Source: Brumimicrobium sp033722555 (GTDB lineage Bacteria; Bacteroidota; Bacteroidia; Flavobacteriales_D; Crocinitomicaceae). From it: a stretch of DNA of 64,000 bases. The stretch covers positions 1-64,000 of the forward strand of contig JAWVYS010000004.1 of NCBI GenBank assembly GCA_033722555.1, in the 5' to 3' direction. Positions within the stretch are counted from its first letter, which is position 1. The number at the start of each line of letters is the position of its first letter. The notes under the pieces are model-generated. The model made no database searches, had not been told where the DNA came from, and saw only the letters and a program-made list of their open reading frames with translations. Both the position numbers and the translations under genes were made by a program. Below, one piece after another: positions 53,166 through 60,077 of the stretch.

Positions 53166-54113
53166 ATGAGAACAATTTTTATAATCATATTATTATTTCC
53201 ATTCATTTCAAGAGCACAGACATGCCCTTATAATGAGATAATTGTTGATGATCCTTTTTTATCTACCGTGTTTGGTGAAGGTCGAGGGTATTGGACCCAA
53301 TTTTCCGAAATTGAATCAGACAGTAGCCATTATTCATGGCAAGAAAGAATCATAGACTCACTTAAAACCAAATTCAATCACGAAGAACTTTTTGAAATGG
53401 TTAACTGCAAAACTGATCCTTTCATCAGAGTTGCTGCGTTTCAAGCCTTTGTAGAAACTGAATATAACCAAAAAACTATCGTTGAATTTTTTGAAGATGA
53501 CTTTATAAAGAAAAGGGGCGACTTCAGTTTAGCTGTTCCGGATTCCATTGGAGTAATGCTTTACACAGTTAATTGTTTTAATACACCTGTTTACATTAAA
53601 GAAGTAATGTTTCGCATGGTCGACCTGACCCTTAAGGAGTATGTGAATTGTAAAAAATTAGATTTAGAATCAACGTTATATCTGAAATCAATTTTCCCAT
53701 ACCGAAATTATTTCACTCAAACTTATCAATGGGGTGACACACTTAATAGATCTTTCTCCATAAACGGAACAGAAGCGTCTTTTGGAACGATTGATCTTAA
53801 TCTTTACGATGGATTAAATAAAAATTTGACTCTAAAAAGTAAATTGAGGATTTCTAACCTAACAAGGGATACAATCACCGTTTATTCAAAGGCAAGTTCT
53901 CATACAGCTTGCGATCAATATTCATATACTATACTGCCAAAAGGAGAAACAATCATTAATTTCAGAAGTCTTATTAACACGAAACAAAAATCAGGTTATA
54001 TCGACAGAAAAATCACATTTTTAAACCCTAAAACAGGGCAAGTCTTAATGTATGGAATTAACGCTGAAATAATAGAATCTAAAAAGCACATAACAAAACC
54101 TAAAACCAATTGA
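53166..54113 (+). CDS. Cassette 10: secreted protein with helical-repeat and beta domains
   Basis: The 315-aa protein begins MRTIFIIILLFPFISRAQ, a signal peptide that fixes the start; a longer frame through attC9 is rejected. The N-terminal half (PFIRVAAFQAFVETEYNQKT) has HEAT-like helical features; the C-terminal half is a beta-rich domain (LRISNLTRDTITVYSKASSH, RKITFLNPKTGQVLMYGINA) like Bacteroidota DUF1573-type domains. The last codons and TGA stop lie inside attC10. Envelope location is expected; function unknown. Confidence 0.7.
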   Translation: MRTIFIIILLFPFISRAQTCPYNEIIVDDPFLSTVFGEGRGYWTQFSEIESDSSHYSWQERIIDSLKTKFNHEELFEMVNCKTDPFIRVAAFQAFVETEYNQKTIVEFFEDDFIKKRGDFSLAVPDSIGVMLYTVNCFNTPVYIKEVMFRMVDLTLKEYVNCKKLDLESTLYLKSIFPYRNYFTQTYQWGDTLNRSFSINGTEASFGTIDLNLYDGLNKNLTLKSKLRISNLTRDTITVYSKASSHTACDQYSYTILPKGETIINFRSLINTKQKSGYIDRKITFLNPKTGQVLMYGINAEIIESKKHITKPKTN

Positions 54114-54139
54114 AACTGGTTTTAGCCACAACGTTATGG
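54088..54139 (+). repeat. attC10 (end of cassette 10, 53147-54133)
   Basis: R-double-prime ACATAAC, R-prime GTTATGG, only 52 bases, the shortest in the array. The inner stem CTAAAACCA with TGGTTTTAG is perfect. Cassette start GTTATGTGC equals the reverse complement of the end GCACATAAC. The site contains the stop codon of the cassette 10 gene. Confidence 0.88.
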
Positions 54140-54185
54140 GCAAACCACTTATACGATACATTAAACAATCTAAACTCTCAATATT

Positions 54186-54554
54186 ATGAAAAGATTAATT
54201 GCAATTATTTTCTGCTTTTCCAGTTTTGCAACTTCTTATATGTTTTCACAAACAGTAAGAGATATCCATATAAAAGAAATTGATGCTAAATATATTCAAA
54301 TTCGAAAATTTCCTGAATTTCGTACTAATAAGATAAGTATTTGGGTAGATTTTGGACAAGAAAATAATAATAAGCTCTTTGATAGAGTCGATAATGGAAT
54401 AAAGGATGAAAATGGTAATGATGTTTTATTCAATTCAATGATCGATGCTCTAAATTTTTTTAGCAAATATGGGTTTGAGTTTATTGAGATGTACCCACTC
54501 ACCAATAATGATGAAACCATTTATTACTACATATTAAAAAGGCGAGATGAATAA
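54186..54554 (+). CDS. Cassette 11: small secreted protein
   Basis: The 122-aa protein has a signal peptide (IIFCFSSFATSYMFSQ) and a mature domain of about 100 residues with the pattern VRDIHIKEIDAKYIQIRKFP, KISIWVDFGQEN, then a helix (NSMIDALNFFSKYGFEFIEM) and a terminal strand (DETIYYYILKR). This alpha/beta layout occurs in many small Bacteroidota secreted proteins of unknown role. Leader about 50 bases. Function unknown. Confidence 0.7.
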   Translation: MKRLIAIIFCFSSFATSYMFSQTVRDIHIKEIDAKYIQIRKFPEFRTNKISIWVDFGQENNNKLFDRVDNGIKDENGNDVLFNSMIDALNFFSKYGFEFIEMYPLTNNDETIYYYILKRRDE

Positions 54555-54561
54555 AGTCAGC

Positions 54562-54638
54562 CCATAACAACAAATAAACAAAATAGCGCCGATAGGATTC
54601 AAGGTTTGCGCTACTTTGCTTATTTTAGAACGTTATAG
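54562..54638 (+). repeat. attC11 (end of cassette 11, 54134-54632)
   Basis: R-double-prime CCATAAC, R-prime GTTATAG, 77 bases. Cassette start GTTATGGGC equals the reverse complement of the end GCCCATAAC. Inner sequence almost identical to attC4 (AAATAGCGCCGATAGG). Confidence 0.9.
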
Positions 54639-54677
54639 CCAATAAAACACATACCCTGAACTTACACACGAATTAAA

Positions 54678-55166
54678 ATGATTACTAAAAATATAACCTT
54701 GATCTTCACATTCTTTCTAATCTTGAATACACATTATACTTTCTGTCAAAATGAGTTTCAGGCTGTTTTACTATCACGAGAATCAGACTATGAGTACAGA
54801 TATAAACCTCGAACTAGAGAAGAAATACTAATAAACTACGAAGAACGGATTGTATACTATCGAAAAAAGTCAACAAGGAAATTTAAACCAGCTGAAATAC
54901 CTTTGAATTTCTATTTTAAAGACTCTATAGATTATGAGAAATTAAATAATCTAATATTAATGAGAACAGAAGACAACAAACAATTGTGCTCCTTCAGGAA
55001 TAAAGGCTCAATTAAGATAAAACTTATTTATGGAGATTCTCATGAAAATTTCTCGAAAACATATGAATTCGGATCTGTTATATCGTGTATTGACGAAAAT
55101 GACTTTAAAATGATTCGAAGAATAGAAAATGAATATTCGAATCTAGTAAAACAGATTTTCAGATAG
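54678..55166 (+). CDS. Cassette 12: secreted protein of unknown function
   Basis: The 162-aa protein has a signal peptide (IFTFFLILNTHYTFCQ) and a strongly charged mature part (YRYKPRTREEILINYEERIVYY, then RKKSTRKFKPAEIP) before a mixed domain with NKQLCSFRNKGSIKIKLIYG. It is expected in the envelope. No family recognised. Confidence 0.68.
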   Translation: MITKNITLIFTFFLILNTHYTFCQNEFQAVLLSRESDYEYRYKPRTREEILINYEERIVYYRKKSTRKFKPAEIPLNFYFKDSIDYEKLNNLILMRTEDNKQLCSFRNKGSIKIKLIYGDSHENFSKTYEFGSVISCIDENDFKMIRRIENEYSNLVKQIFR

Positions 55167-55171
55167 GATGG

Positions 55172-55248
55172 CTATAACACAAAATAAGCAAAAGCGCCGA
55201 ACGTGCTTTGTTTGTTAGGCGCCTTTGCCTATTTTAGAACCGTTGTGC
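55172..55248 (+). repeat. attC12 (end of cassette 12, 54633-55242)
   Basis: R-double-prime CTATAAC, R-prime GTTGTGC, 77 bases. Cassette start GTTATAGCC equals the reverse complement of the end GGCTATAAC. Inner stems AAAATA..GGCGC and GCGCC..TATTTT. Related to attC4 and attC11. Confidence 0.9.
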
Positions 55249-55291
55249 GTCATGATCACCAAGAAAAAACTGAATAATCAACAAAAATCAC

Positions 55292-55299
55292 TATCTTTG
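55292..55299 (+). promoter_or_regulatory. Promoter -7 box inside cassette 13
   Basis: TATCTTTG matches TAnnTTTG exactly and lies 16 bases before the antitoxin start, so this cassette can be transcribed on its own. The -33 element is unclear. Confidence 0.6.
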
Positions 55300-55315
55300 A
55301 TTAAACTCTAAAACG

Positions 55316-55537
55316 ATGAAAAGTTATAAAGAGATCATAAAAATCAGACCAGATGTTCGATTTGGGAAGCCTTGTATACGCGAGACAAGAATTTCTGTTT
55401 ATGATGTTCTAAGCTGGTTGGCGTCAGGTATGACTCAAAAAGAAATCATTGAAGATTATCCTGAATTAACAATTGAGGATATTCAAGCATGTTTAGCATA
55501 CGCAGCAGACAGAGAACAACGTATCAGAGTTGCGTAA
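55316..55537 (+). CDS. Cassette 13, first gene: DUF433-type antitoxin
   Basis: The 73-aa protein fits the DUF433 (VapB-like) family: IKIRPDVRFGKPCIRETRIS followed by a helix-turn-helix-like YDVLSWLASGMTQKEIIEDY and the end LTIEDIQACLAYAADRE. DUF433 proteins usually pair with DUF5615 PIN-like partners. The stop codon overlaps the next start by one base (TAATG), showing tight coupling. The antitoxin should neutralise the toxin and may repress the operon. Confidence 0.88.
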   Translation: MKSYKEIIKIRPDVRFGKPCIRETRISVYDVLSWLASGMTQKEIIEDYPELTIEDIQACLAYAADREQRIRVA

Positions 55538-55881
55538 TGAAATTACTTTTTGATCAAAACATATCCATTAGAATTATTTCTAAACTTAAAGATACATTTC
55601 CCGAAGCTCAACAAGTGCGTGAATTAGGGTTAGAGAATTCAACTGACCGTGAAATCTGGGAGTACGCAAAACGTAATGACTACACTGTGGTTACCTTTGA
55701 CGCAGACTTTTATGATATGTCAAATTTATACGGCCACCCACCAAGAATCATTTGGCTTAGAACAGGGAATCGACGAACCTCTGATCTAGCTAAACTTTTA
55801 ATCGACAGAAGTGTGATTATTCAAGAGTTTTTAACAGACAAATCATACAAAGACATTGCTTGCATAGAGATTGATGAGTAA
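55537..55881 (+). CDS. Cassette 13, second gene: DUF5615 PIN-like toxin
   Basis: The 114-aa protein fits the DUF5615/Mut7-C-like PIN-fold family: MKLLFDQNISIRIISKLKDT with the metal-binding Asp, then a DREIWEYAKRNDYTVVTFDADF block with three further acidic residues, and PPRIIWLRTGNRRT. PIN-type toxins are usually RNases; activity here is inference. It is translated from the ATG that overlaps the antitoxin stop. Confidence 0.88.
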   Translation: MKLLFDQNISIRIISKLKDTFPEAQQVRELGLENSTDREIWEYAKRNDYTVVTFDADFYDMSNLYGHPPRIIWLRTGNRRTSDLAKLLIDRSVIIQEFLTDKSYKDIACIEIDE

Positions 55882-55891
55882 TCGCACGAAC

Positions 55892-56024
55892 GCACAACAC
55901 AGGTCTAGCAATCAAGCCTTAGTGAAGTATGTTTTGGAAATTTAATTGGAAATTTGAAGTGTCGGGTGTTTAAGCAAGTGAGTGAGTTAAATCGGCTCGA
56001 CCGCCAGCCCTGAGAACGTTGTGC
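55892..56024 (+). repeat. attC13 (end of cassette 13, 55243-56018)
   Basis: R-double-prime GCACAAC, R-prime GTTGTGC, 133 bases. Cassette start GTTGTGCGT equals the reverse complement of the end ACGCACAAC. Contains a long central A+T-rich part. Confidence 0.88.
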
Positions 56025-56038
56025 AACATTTGAAAACT

Positions 56039-57445
56039 ATGCTTTACCCATTTCAGGATCATAACGAACAGTATGGATATATTAATTCTCAAGGAAAGGT
56101 AATAATCGAACCTTGTTGCAGTTTGGCATTTGAATTTTCAGATGGGATGGCTGGAGGGTTTTTGACTCAGAAAGCTAAATCGCTTTTCGGACTTTTCGGA
56201 AAGGACAAAAAAATGGAATTCGTATATTTTAATACGCAAGGAGAAATTGCGATTAGAAATAAATCCATTCAATCAGGCAATTCCTTTTTTGAAGGGCTCG
56301 CAATGGTGTTCATAAAAGAGGCCCAAAAATGGGGATTCATTGATAAATCTGGTAAAATTGTAATTGCACCTCAATTCGATCAAGAATATTCAAGCGGCTT
56401 TAGCGAAGGTCTAGTTGATGTCTGCAAAAATAATAAGTGGGGATACATAAATGCAAGAGGAGAAGAAATCATTCCGTTCGATTTTGATTGGACAAATCCA
56501 TTTCATGATGGTTATGCTATCGTAACAAGGAAGAAAAATAAAATCTTCATCAATAGGAAAGGAGAAATACTGAAAACAGTTAGGTGCTCAATCCCAGACA
56601 CTATCAACGGTGGATTTAAAGAAGGCCTGGCAGTTGTTAAAATTGGCAAAAAATATGGTGCTATAAATACAAATGGAGATCTGGTTATTGAACCAAAATT
56701 TGATGGTATGGATGGCTTTCACAATGGCTTATGTGGAGTGGATATGGAAGGGAAATCAGGTTTTATAGACCGCAATGGAGATTTTATAATTGAGCCAAAA
56801 TTTTCCAGAATTAACTATTTCCATAATGATATTGCACCTGCTTCATTAGACAACAAATCTTGGGGATTAATAAATAAAAATGGTGATTTTATTTTAGAAC
56901 CAAAATTTGATTTCATCTGGGATTACTCCAGAACTGGAAATTCATTATCAATACTGGATAATCCTTTAATAACAAGAGCTCAAATTGGAAAAAATGAATA
57001 TTACATTAATCTTCAAGGTAATATTGTTGCTGAAGTCAAAGACGTATCAAAACTAAAAGAACTTCGAGAACAAAAAATGAATCAACAATTGACAATTAAG
57101 GTCAAAAAAGAAGATACTTGGGACAAAGCCGAATGGGCTTATGATGGTTTGACTATTACAAAGAAAGGGGCTATAAAACCTTTCTACTTTGTTTTAAAAT
57201 GGTTAAAATCTAAAAATCTATTGACCCCGGAAGGAATTGCCTGTTACAAAGACAAAAACAATCTAGAAATTGGACTTTATAGATTTATGGTTACTGAAGA
57301 AGGCGCTGATTTTTTGGATCGATATTATAAACTATGGTATGAGACTGAAAGTATTGCAAATTTCCAAATTGATCCGAGTCTTAAATTTGAAGGAGACGAG
57401 AATTTAAGTGAATATTGGAATTTCTATATTAATAACAGAAAATAA
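56039..57445 (+). CDS. Cassette 14: WG-repeat protein with a distinct C-terminal domain
   Basis: The 468-aa protein has no signal peptide. Residues 1-335 contain about eight WG beta repeats, for example KWGFIDKSGKIVIAPQFD, KWGYINARGEEIIPFDFD and SWGLINKNGDFILEPKFD. From about residue 350 (DTWDKAEWAYDGLTITKKGA) to the end a separate helical domain follows that I do not recognise. WG repeats mediate binding in many bacterial proteins. I choose the ATG at 56039; an upstream GTG lies inside the attC R-prime box and could in principle be used. Confidence 0.8.
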   Translation: MLYPFQDHNEQYGYINSQGKVIIEPCCSLAFEFSDGMAGGFLTQKAKSLFGLFGKDKKMEFVYFNTQGEIAIRNKSIQSGNSFFEGLAMVFIKEAQKWGFIDKSGKIVIAPQFDQEYSSGFSEGLVDVCKNNKWGYINARGEEIIPFDFDWTNPFHDGYAIVTRKKNKIFINRKGEILKTVRCSIPDTINGGFKEGLAVVKIGKKYGAINTNGDLVIEPKFDGMDGFHNGLCGVDMEGKSGFIDRNGDFIIEPKFSRINYFHNDIAPASLDNKSWGLINKNGDFILEPKFDFIWDYSRTGNSLSILDNPLITRAQIGKNEYYINLQGNIVAEVKDVSKLKELREQKMNQQLTIKVKKEDTWDKAEWAYDGLTITKKGAIKPFYFVLKWLKSKNLLTPEGIACYKDKNNLEIGLYRFMVTEEGADFLDRYYKLWYETESIANFQIDPSLKFEGDENLSEYWNFYINNRK

Positions 57446-57449
57446 CGTT

Positions 57450-57581
57450 ACACAACAAAGCATATAAGCAATGGCGGCTGATCGTTAAACAATTAACATC
57501 TTAGCTGTATATTTGAGTTTGTACACGGGAGACAAAAACGTGTTCCAAAACCGCCACTGCTCATATGCAGGACCGTTATAG
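57450..57581 (+). repeat. attC14 (end of cassette 14, 56019-57575)
   Basis: R-double-prime ACACAAC, R-prime GTTATAG, 132 bases. Cassette start GTTGTGCAAC and the reverse complement of the end, GTTGTGTAAC, differ at one base. Inner stems GGCGG with CCGCC and GCATATA(A)GCA with TGC..TATGC. Confidence 0.85.
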
Positions 57582-57606
57582 TTCATAGCCCAGAGTACAA
57601 CAGAAC

Positions 57607-58065
57607 ATGAATTGGATCAACTTTAAAACAGATATTAAAGATAACTTCTCCCAAACGTACAATATTGTTGTTAGAGAGATGGATATACGCAGATGGTCTA
57701 ATTTTCTAACTTACTTAAAATTAAAAGGATATTTTAAGAAATATGAAACAACTGAATTTGGAATCTCAATTGACATTCAAGCTCAAGAAATAGTTGATTA
57801 CTTTAATTCAGAGAGAGAATATTGGCCATCACTAGAGATTGACCTCAACGGGTTTAGAATTGATGGATTCATTAAAAGTGCGGAACACTTAGAATTATGG
57901 TTTAACGATAGAGGACAAACTGGATTGACTCAAGAAAATTACATCAAAATAACTGGCTTCATTGAAGAGTTAAGCAACGAATTAAAGTGTGAAGTACTTT
58001 TCGAGAATGAGGATGCATTATCCGAAAGGTTAATCTTTAAAGTTGATAATGGAGTGATAAAATAA
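57607..58065 (+). CDS. Cassette 15: cytosolic hypothetical protein
   Basis: The 152-aa protein lacks a signal peptide. It alternates helices and strands (NFLTYLKLKGYFKKYETTEF, FRIDGFIKSAEHLELWFNDR, NYIKITGFIEELSNELKCEV), compatible with an alpha/beta or immunity-like fold, but I do not recognise a family. Its start is 32 bases after the junction. It is the last cassette, adjacent to the chromosomal lipoprotein gene. Confidence 0.68.
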   Translation: MNWINFKTDIKDNFSQTYNIVVREMDIRRWSNFLTYLKLKGYFKKYETTEFGISIDIQAQEIVDYFNSEREYWPSLEIDLNGFRIDGFIKSAEHLELWFNDRGQTGLTQENYIKITGFIEELSNELKCEVLFENEDALSERLIFKVDNGVIK

Positions 58066-58070
58066 ACGAA

Positions 58071-58148
58071 CTATAACATCAACTAAAAGTCACGGGCTGA
58101 ACAACCATAAGCGAGAAGCCCGCGTCTCCGGGTTGAGAACCGTTAAAG
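58071..58148 (+). repeat. attC15 (end of cassette 15, 57576-58142), right end of the array
   Basis: R-double-prime CTATAAC, R-prime GTTAAAG, 78 bases. Cassette start GTTATAGTTC equals the reverse complement of the end GAACTATAAC. The left half is nearly the same as attC1 (AACATCAACTAAAAG). The R-prime box overlaps the stop codon of the minus-strand gene at 58143. Confidence 0.88.
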
Positions 58149-58886
58149 TTCAATCTCAAACATAAATCCTTTCCCATCCGAGGTACGTCCTGTTACACGG
58201 TAAATCGGATCACCAAATCTATCATCACTCTGGTAAACGTGTTCCACCGTACCTTTCAACGTTGGCTTCCCCTTTGCCTCTTTATCACTTCTAAGGCTTG
58301 AGGCAACTTCGTCTTTTTGATCCTTTTCAACATTTCCTGCAAAGGTGATACACTCTTTACCTACCATGTTCTGGATGAGTTCTTCTCGACTCATAGTATT
58401 GTTACCGCTTTTAATCATCTCGTAATCTACACCAATCATGGCATATAATTGGGTGTTCTGATTGTACAACGCATATCTGGAATTCTTTGAATAAATAACT
58501 CCATCAATTTCCACCAACCCCTTATGTGAATAAACATTTCCTGTCATGATAGGAAAAGTAACCTTCCAGGAACCATCTTCCAGAATCACATGGTTCTGAA
58601 TAACCGTGGTGTCCTTATAACAGAATACTGCCGCAGTAGAATCGGTTTGACTCGCCGTAAACACAGAATCATACGGTTCAACATTCGTAAAAATACCCTT
58701 CCAGATATCGTCTTCGTATCGCGTCAAAACTTTATACGCATCTTCGGACAAGAGTGACTTTGCCTTTGCCTGATCTTCAGCGACACTCGCTTTGTTGAAT
58801 TCCAAAATTACCGCCTCAGGTGAAGTTTGTCCGTTACTGCAACCAATCATTAATATCAATCCAAATAATACAACTAACTCTCTCAT
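58143..58886 (-). CDS. Lipoprotein of unknown function flanking the array
   Basis: The 247-aa lipoprotein has the signal VVLFGLILMIGCSNG. The mature part has a VAEDQAKAKSLLSEDAYKVL helix pair like those of DUF4878/lumazine-type envelope proteins, followed by beta structure (HVILEDGSWKVTFP) and a C-terminal domain ending RVTGRTSDGKGFMFEIEL. It converges with the array; its TAA stop codon lies inside attC15. A 284-base gene-free stretch follows to 59170. Function unknown. Confidence 0.7.
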   Translation of the reverse strand: MRELVVLFGLILMIGCSNGQTSPEAVILEFNKASVAEDQAKAKSLLSEDAYKVLTRYEDDIWKGIFTNVEPYDSVFTASQTDSTAAVFCYKDTTVIQNHVILEDGSWKVTFPIMTGNVYSHKGLVEIDGVIYSKNSRYALYNQNTQLYAMIGVDYEMIKSGNNTMSREELIQNMVGKECITFAGNVEKDQKDEVASSLRSDKEAKGKPTLKGTVEHVYQSDDRFGDPIYRVTGRTSDGKGFMFEIEL

Positions 58887-59170
58887 TTTAATGCTTTTTG
58901 AATAAAAATACTCATTTTTTATAAAGTGGATTTACCTCACTGGAGCTGTTCCTTTTTATAACCGGTGATTTTGAGCAGCTTTTATCAAAAATTTATGTGC
59001 TTTTTCCAGTAGTGTTCAACCATAAATATCAATGCGTGTTGATAGTCCTTCGCTTTTAAAGAATATTTCAGAACGATTATGAATTTAATGAACGTGCTCT
59101 CAGGTTTAATTTGTGAACAACACTCTTAACAAAATTTTTATTAACCTTACCATAAACTAAAAGTGAACAA

Positions 59171-59950
59171 ATGGGATTATTTAATTTTAAGAAAAACAAA
59201 CCCGAAGAAAACAGACACTTTAACATCAAAGGAGACTACTGGAACTTCTACTCATATACGTATGGAAAAGACATGACGGCTCTCGTCGAATTTGATTACC
59301 AAATAGCAAAAGAGGAGCACCATAAGGGATATAACTCATGTAAACGCGTAATCATTTACATCCCGCTTGAAAAAAGTTCTGCCAACGGACTTCCTACAAA
59401 AGAGGAATCAGTAAGAATTCATAATTTAGAAAAGGATTTACTTTCGAAACTGGTTATAGTTGATTGTAAATTAGTCGGTAAAATGTCCTACGGCGCGATG
59501 TGTGATTTTATTTTTCAGACGAATGACTCTGCCTCTTTTATGAAAACAGTCAATAAATGGATATCCGATCAAAAGAGTCACAGAATTGAAATAATCGAAA
59601 AAGAGGGCTGGGAATTTTTCGACACAAAAATAAAACCGAACCATATTTTCTGGCAGCAAATCAGTGACCGGAGGACTATTGGAATATTGATTGAGCAGGG
59701 AACCAATCCAAACAAGGAACATACAATCGAACATTCCTTTAGCGGTCAGGAAGCTATATTACAATCATTAAGGAACTTGTTAACTTCGGAGGGGTTTAAG
59801 TTGATCTCAATGAGTGATAACCGACTGATTCTTTCAAAACCTGCAAAACTGATTGGAGGAGATTTATCCAACCTTACTCAAAGACTTGCGGGATATAGTG
59901 CGAATATTGGAGCCAAATATGAAGGATGGGGCACAAAGATTGAAGAATAA
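59171..59950 (+). CDS. DUF695 / RraB-like protein
   Basis: The 259-aa protein seems to join a DUF695-like N-terminal domain (about residues 20-140, WNFYSYTYGKDMTALVEFD) to a C-terminal domain resembling RraB, the RNase E regulator fold (HSFSGQEAILQSLRNLLTSEG and the end ANIGAKYEGWGTKIEE). No signal peptide is seen. Bacteroidota usually lack RNase E regulation of the E. coli type, so the role is unclear. Confidence 0.65.
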   Translation: MGLFNFKKNKPEENRHFNIKGDYWNFYSYTYGKDMTALVEFDYQIAKEEHHKGYNSCKRVIIYIPLEKSSANGLPTKEESVRIHNLEKDLLSKLVIVDCKLVGKMSYGAMCDFIFQTNDSASFMKTVNKWISDQKSHRIEIIEKEGWEFFDTKIKPNHIFWQQISDRRTIGILIEQGTNPNKEHTIEHSFSGQEAILQSLRNLLTSEGFKLISMSDNRLILSKPAKLIGGDLSNLTQRLAGYSANIGAKYEGWGTKIEE

Positions 59951-60077
59951 GAAAGACAAGCTTCAGAAGAAATAGAGCCAACCATAATCGTCAAGCAATA
60001 AATAAAGTTTGATCTACATATCCGAACAGACGAACAATTTCCGGTTGTTGACCTAGAAAAATATTCTAAAACAGCAC

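Larger units (their letters stand above)
43531..58148 (+). mobile_element. Integron-like cassette array with 15 attC sites
   Basis: Fifteen cassettes carrying 18 ORFs lie head to tail on the plus strand. Each begins with GTTrnnn and ends with the reverse complement of its own first 7-11 bases, as circularised integron cassettes do; one mismatch is seen in cassette 14. The ends enclose foldable sites of 76-78 or 132-135 bases, and one of 52. Cassette spans are given in the individual attC entries. Most cassette ORFs begin 10-90 bases after the junction; cassettes 6 and 7 have leaders near 170-195 bases. Base composition is more A+T-rich than in the flanking genes. Confidence 0.9.

Noticed and set aside
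43543..58065. Defence island or secondary-metabolite cluster
   Set aside because: No restriction, Abi, retron or biosynthetic enzyme was recognised; only the toxin-antitoxin pair has a possible defence link.
44013..58148. The repeated hairpins as transcription terminators or transposon ends
   Set aside because: They lack T tails, and the match between each unit's first and last bases, ending in GTTrnnn, fits cassette junctions rather than transposon ends; no target duplications are seen.
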